64,000 nt of DNA from CAZNHL01 sp964572965 (GTDB taxonomy: Bacteria; Bacteroidota; Bacteroidia; Cytophagales; UBA9547), in assembly GCA_964572965.1 (NCBI GenBank), contig CAZNHL010000006.1, positions 27,297 through 91,296 of the forward strand, written 5' to 3'. A program made the translations under genes and the position numbers. Each line of letters begins with the position of its first letter. The stretch's first letter is position 1. Shown here one piece after another: positions 60,148 to 64,000 of the stretch. The notes below the pieces were generated by a model that saw only the letters and a program-made list of their open reading frames with translations, did no database searches and was not told the origin of the DNA.

Positions 60148-63100
60148 CTGATCAGGCTGATATCTCCGACTTTCTTAAATTGTTTCAACTCCCCATCAGC
60201 AGGGCATTGATATTCCAGTACGTATGGATAAACTCCTATCATTGATTCTGCACCTCTGTAGTTTCCGTCCCAGCGTTTGTCGGGATCGGAGGTCCTGAAA
60301 ATTACTTCACCCCAGCGGTCAAATATTTTGAGGTCTATATTATAAGCTTTACCAAGTACCCCTATGTTATCATTGACAGCATCATTGTTTGGAGAAAAAG
60401 CAGTAGGAAGTGCAAGTCCGCAGGGGCCTGCTGTTTCGTATCTGAGTTCTTTAGTTACTTTGCCGGTACAGCCGTTAGAATCGGTGGCTGATAATGTGAT
60501 ATTATAATTGTGAACCATGCGGAAATCATGATTCGGGTTATACTCTTTTGAAAAGTGACCGTCTCCAAAATCCCATACATAAGTGTAAAACTTGTCTGAC
60601 AAGTTGTTGAAAGAAACATTGCGGTCTACTTCATAGAGGTCTGACGTGAAGTGATAATCATAATCCGGTTTAAGCGAATACGTTTTGTTATTAACTGTGG
60701 TGAAGCTGTCGGCTATGCAGGCAGGATCATTTTTGTTAATAAGTCTGAAAGTATACTTACCGGTGCTCAGGTTGTAACGGGATAGGTTTTTTTCAGGAGT
60801 ATCGGTCCAGGTTATTTCAACATCGGGACTGCTTACATTTACTATAACTTTGCCGCCTTTCGTATCACAGAAGTTGTCTTTAACAGATAGTGAGTAATGA
60901 AAACCTTTGCCGGGAATAAAAAATGACGAATCAGTGGCACATTCCGAACCTTCAATCATGACGGTAACATGATGGTTTCCTACCGGCAGGCTTTGTGCCT
61001 TTTCGGGTCTTACTACTGTGCCGCTGCTCCAGGTATATATGTATTGTTTCGCAATAGGAGGCATACTTACTTCGGAAGTGCCTGTAGGCATTCCGCAATC
61101 AGAAGGAGTAGTTGTGAGTTGTGTAATATGGATGGGTTTTACCAGATCAGATAAAGTAATAAGTGTATCAAAAATACAGGTTGGATACAGCGAAGAACGG
61201 ATACTGATATTATAATCTCCTTTTGATAAATCTGTTTTTAAAGCATCCTGAGAAACGACTCCATTCCAGCTGATATCAAAACCTGTTGTCGGCAGGCTGA
61301 TAGCGATCTGGCCTTTATCGTCATTACAGGTTTCGTCGTTAGCAGTAACCGGGAATGTGGTTTTATTATTGAGAATATCAAATGGTGCAGTGTCTGTACA
61401 GCCGTGTGTTTGTTCTTTTACCGTAACGGTATAGCTGCCAGCTGCCAATCCTGTTTCTGTAGAAGCGGTTACAAAGTTGTTGGGTTGCCATGCATACAGG
61501 TAATTTCCTGCTTTTTCCATCTGTACTTCTGCCGTACCGATAGGGTTGCTGCAATAAGCTTTTGTAGTTAGTATGGTGTCTATTTTTATACCATTTGCTT
61601 CTTTAATATCAAATGTAGTGTCGACAGCACAAGCCATTGAAAAATGAGGGTCTTTCACTATTAAATGATAAGTGCCATTGGGAAGCTGACTGACCTTGTT
61701 TCCTTTTTCTAACGGGAATTGCTGCCAGAAAAATTCAGGTTTAAGTGGAGTGGGTAAAATAGCAATTTCGATTTCTCCTTCAGATAAACTACATAAAGGG
61801 TCGCTGATTACTGAGGTAAGTTTTAGAGGAGCAACTGTATTTATTTTTAACGTATCGTACGAGTCACAAACTTTACCTTGCTTGTCGGTAGCTTTTATGA
61901 TTACAAGTGAAGTGTCGGTAATTGTAACGGGTAGTTGTCGGATATCATTACCGATGGGGCCATTATTCAAAAACCATTCGTATTGATAGCGGGTATTATT
62001 ATAATGTTCTTCGTTGTCATAATAAACATAAACAGGTAATCTGTCTCCTTTACATACAGTGGTATCTTTATTCCGTATTCCAGTGTTGTCAAAACTGAGT
62101 TTTACTGGATTTTTAAGGGGATTGTCAAAAAGAGTCAGTTTTTTAACAACAGCACTGTACCACCAGGTATTGATCGTTTCCTGGTTTGGTAGGTATCCGG
62201 TATATTTTTCTCCTCTGTCTGCCCATTTGTGGCAGCCCGTAACTGCGGAATTGCAGCCTGATAAATTTATCTTTGGGTCTCCGAGCGTAGAGCCTGCGGT
62301 GATTTCAGAATCGTCCCAATAGAGAGGCGGAACAACACCAGCCGTAGGGCGAACTACTTTTACCTTAAGTCCTTCCCAGTTATCTTCTGCGTCGTAAAGA
62401 GGCAGGTTCATAGGGCCAAAGCCAAAAGAAGCTACTACCTGAAAATTACTTTTTACAACATTGCCCTGTGCATCACGCCCATTCCATGGAATACACTTAG
62501 TTCCTGAGTTTGAAAATGCTTCCGCAAAAGCCACTTCGCCTAAGTCATGGTCAAAAATACCATTACCATTAAGATCAATAAAACCTTCAAGCTGACCTGC
62601 GCCATTGACAGTGAAATCAAAGCAGTAGTCAAAGGTGGTACAGTCTTTTCTTTTAATATTACCATCAAGCTCAAGAGTACGGCTTACAGTAGGGTAGAGT
62701 ATTTCGTTAGGCGGATTCAGGAAAACCTCAAATTCAGGAAAAGTATAATTCCCTATTCTTGACTTACGGTCTTCAACCAGGTTGCCTGTACTTGCAGTTC
62801 CTTTTGAATTAAAGTTTATCACAAATACCAAAGGTGCCAGGCTATTAAAGTCTACTTCATATACTGCGCTTTCGCCATCGTAGGGGTAGATTTTAGCATT
62901 GAAAGGAACTTCGAAATTTTCAAGTGTAAACTGCCAGCCTTGGCAATGAAGCCTGCCAAGCTGAGGTTGGGCTGCTGCGTCAGCCACTGTCACATCAAAC
63001 AGCTTGATGTTCAGTCGGGAACTTAATAAACTAGGGTCAAATTCTATTACATAGTCGCCGGTTTCTGTAGGAGTAAACTGGCGGGCATTGTAGCCTGCAG

Positions 63101-63485
63101 GGTTGCCTAGCTGAAATGGTCCTGAAACAGCTTCTGTCCAGCTGTTGATAAAGCCTTGTGTACCCGGAGGGGGCATTGTATCTGCAAACACAATTTGCCC
63201 TGAAGGAGCTTTTATCCTGTAAGGAACACCATATACAAACAGACCATTATCATTCCAGTAGCCGTCAGCATTTGAAAAACCATAATAAACAGTTTCATTA
63301 AGAGCAGCTACTCTGACTTTGATTTGTTCTGCCGGGCTTGCACTATAAAGTCCGAATTCGCTATAGGCAGGTAAGAGCAAAAGATTCCCTACATCACTTT
63401 CCAGCGGACGGAACTCTTTGGTTCCTTCAGCATAAGCGTTGACGCATAAAAATAAAGTATATACAATGAGTATAAGTTTCCTCAT
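60144..63485 (-). CDS. SprB-like surface protein with PKD and gliding-type C-terminal domains
   Basis: The 1113-aa exported protein has a signal peptide (LILIVYTLFLCVNAYA). Its N-terminal half (about 25-520) is a large beta-rich region with a calcium-type loop (FIDLNGNGIFDHDLGEVAF). Next come about six SprB-type repeats of about 75 residues, marked by CxTGTAEVxx or PxGTSEVSM, LPxGxYxVTV and CxDTxxFxI phrases. A PKD domain (YTYVWDFGDGHFSKEYN) and a gliding-type sorting domain (LALPTAFSPNNDAVNDNIG ... RWDGNYRGAESMIGVYPYVL) close it. Its partner PorP/SprF gene overlaps by 4 bp. It is probably exported by the type IX system and displayed on the surface, for adhesion or gliding. Confidence 0.9.
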   Translation of the reverse strand: MRKLILIVYTLFLCVNAYAEGTKEFRPLESDVGNLLLLPAYSEFGLYSASPAEQIKVRVAALNETVYYGFSNADGYWNDNGLFVYGVPYRIKAPSGQIVFADTMPPPGTQGFINSWTEAVSGPFQLGNPAGYNARQFTPTETGDYVIEFDPSLLSSRLNIKLFDVTVADAAAQPQLGRLHCQGWQFTLENFEVPFNAKIYPYDGESAVYEVDFNSLAPLVFVINFNSKGTASTGNLVEDRKSRIGNYTFPEFEVFLNPPNEILYPTVSRTLELDGNIKRKDCTTFDYCFDFTVNGAGQLEGFIDLNGNGIFDHDLGEVAFAEAFSNSGTKCIPWNGRDAQGNVVKSNFQVVASFGFGPMNLPLYDAEDNWEGLKVKVVRPTAGVVPPLYWDDSEITAGSTLGDPKINLSGCNSAVTGCHKWADRGEKYTGYLPNQETINTWWYSAVVKKLTLFDNPLKNPVKLSFDNTGIRNKDTTVCKGDRLPVYVYYDNEEHYNNTRYQYEWFLNNGPIGNDIRQLPVTITDTSLVIIKATDKQGKVCDSYDTLKINTVAPLKLTSVISDPLCSLSEGEIEIAILPTPLKPEFFWQQFPLEKGNKVSQLPNGTYHLIVKDPHFSMACAVDTTFDIKEANGIKIDTILTTKAYCSNPIGTAEVQMEKAGNYLYAWQPNNFVTASTETGLAAGSYTVTVKEQTHGCTDTAPFDILNNKTTFPVTANDETCNDDKGQIAISLPTTGFDISWNGVVSQDALKTDLSKGDYNISIRSSLYPTCIFDTLITLSDLVKPIHITQLTTTPSDCGMPTGTSEVSMPPIAKQYIYTWSSGTVVRPEKAQSLPVGNHHVTVMIEGSECATDSSFFIPGKGFHYSLSVKDNFCDTKGGKVIVNVSSPDVEITWTDTPEKNLSRYNLSTGKYTFRLINKNDPACIADSFTTVNNKTYSLKPDYDYHFTSDLYEVDRNVSFNNLSDKFYTYVWDFGDGHFSKEYNPNHDFRMVHNYNITLSATDSNGCTGKVTKELRYETAGPCGLALPTAFSPNNDAVNDNIGVLGKAYNIDLKIFDRWGEVIFRTSDPDKRWDGNYRGAESMIGVYPYVLEYQCPADGELKQFKKVGDISLIR

Positions 63486-63890
63486 AGATGAACAACTACA
63501 TTCTTAATACATTTAAGAAGGCTGAAAGTAAATTTTTATGAATAGAAAATTTACAATCTTAACTGATACGGATTTTAAGCAGGCCTGTTGTGTGTCTGAA
63601 TTTATAATTGACTGATCTGATTTATGTTGAATTTTTAAGCGGTGCAACGCTGTAATAAAAGCGTCGGCTCTCTGTGAAATTATTTTTCTATAGCTTCAAT
63701 AATATTAGTTTAGTTCTGCAATCAAAAGATCAAATTCTTTCTTTACACTCATAATGATTGGCATTAAAAACAGATAGACCATTAGTAAAATAGGAATACT
63801 TACGCTTAATAGCAATGGATTTTTAATCCTTGCCCATACAGAAATAAAATTGTTGGAAAATGACTACCCGCTTCTATGAACCTTCTTATG
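63486..63890. other. Non-coding region with a possible start-less small membrane ORF (63710-63868, minus strand)
   Basis: On the minus strand an open frame ends TAA at 63710 and reads VWARIKNPLLLSVSIPILLM, then VYLFLMPIIMSVKKEFDLL. This is a single-TM micro-protein in character, but the only ATG (ending at 63782) lies within the TM helix and the frame closes at a TAG above 63868. It may use a non-ATG start, or be a remnant. A CTTAA/TTAAG palindrome lies close before the SprB-like start codon (63501-63515). Confidence 0.3.
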
Positions 63891-63925
63891 TTTTTTACGC
63901 AGATAACGCAGAATTTCGCAGATTA
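63891..63925. repeat. CGCAGA short tandem repeat
   Basis: CGCAGATAA, CGCAGAATTT and CGCAGATTA follow one another after a T-tract. This is the well-known dispersed CGCAGATnnCGCAGA type repeat of many environmental bacteria. The remaining 75 bases to the window end hold nothing recognised. Confidence 0.6.
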
Positions 63926-64000
63926 GGATTTAAAACTCCGATTCTGAAAAACCTTGAAAATTTAAAAATCAATAAAATATGCCCTATCAGCGAAATTAGC

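Noticed and set aside
63681..63700. CTATAG at 63689 as a seventh sulfur-regulon site
   Set aside because: The flanks (TTTTTCTATAGCTTCAAT) lack the GG and the outer AT arms of the motif, and no sulfur gene is next to it.
63891..63925. CRISPR-like short repeats at the right end
   Set aside because: Only three short, uneven CGCAGA units without spacers; it is a common dispersed tandem repeat. No CRISPR array was seen anywhere in the window.
1..64000. tRNA, rRNA, prophage, transposase or integrase genes
   Set aside because: None could be recognised by eye on either strand; absence is not proven without a dedicated search.

Overview
The window looks like a low-to-mid GC Bacteroidota chromosome from the Chitinophagales/Sphingobacteriales/Cytophagales neighbourhood; the genus cannot be fixed from sequence alone. 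The reasons are a SusC/SusD pair, a PorP/SprF protein, both type A and gliding-type (type B) T9SS C-terminal domains, TAnnTTTG-type -7 promoter elements, weak Shine-Dalgarno sequences, and many long perfect-stem terminators between convergent genes. The assembly has five 10-N gaps, all inside genes (9931, 11330, 20722, 24462, 54568), so the split reading frames there are assembly artefacts and not pseudogenes.

Layout. 1-3.9 kb: the start of an AAA/DUF4143 ATPase, an AlkZ-like winged-helix protein, a transglutaminase-like lipoprotein, an RBBP9-type hydrolase and cysE. 4-10 kb: a membrane protein, a 3-mercaptopyruvate-type sulfurtransferase, an outer-membrane barrel plus PCMD lipoprotein pair, and a wax-synthase-like acyltransferase pair. 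10-26.5 kb: a sulfur-scavenging island with sulfatase, NIPSNAP-like protein, sulfatase, a complete AAA/DUF4143 ATPase, susC/susD, a third sulfatase, two micro-membrane proteins with a fatty-acid-hydroxylase family enzyme, a rhodanese and a Bcp peroxiredoxin. 26.5-38.4 kb: Bcr/CflA efflux, cytochrome c and a sorbosone-dehydrogenase-like propeller, then a four-gene unit of RND efflux genes, a fourth sulfatase and a DUF4350 protein. 38.5-43 kb: a broken third ATPase, a TetR regulator with gap (GAPDH), a DUF2569 protein, and AraC with an SDR. 43-63.5 kb: large secreted or outer-membrane proteins, including a 1175-aa unknown, two T9SS cargo proteins, a metallopeptidase/propeller/barrel fusion, and a SprB-like/PorP-SprF operon.

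How it fits together. A palindromic motif built around CTATAGG (ideal form ATTCCTATAGGAAT) lies upstream of cysE, the first sulfatase operon, susC, the hydroxylase operon and the RND/sulfatase operon. This suggests one sulfur-responsive regulon, and three of these leaders also share a paired C-tract (CCCCCTT...TTCCCCT).

The most unusual signals are these. (1) Three AAA/DUF4143 ATPase loci, each with its own unrelated inverted repeat abutting the start codon, as if each ATPase reads a private operator. (2) A duplicated 13-residue micro-ORF, MPL(F/M)MIWLGHPFK, in which six of seven codon differences are synonymous; the copies bracket the 1175-aa unknown gene. (3) Dispersed hairpins whose outer arms are conserved while the inner stems differ completely yet remain self-complementary. 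None of these was tested computationally; all come from reading the sequence.
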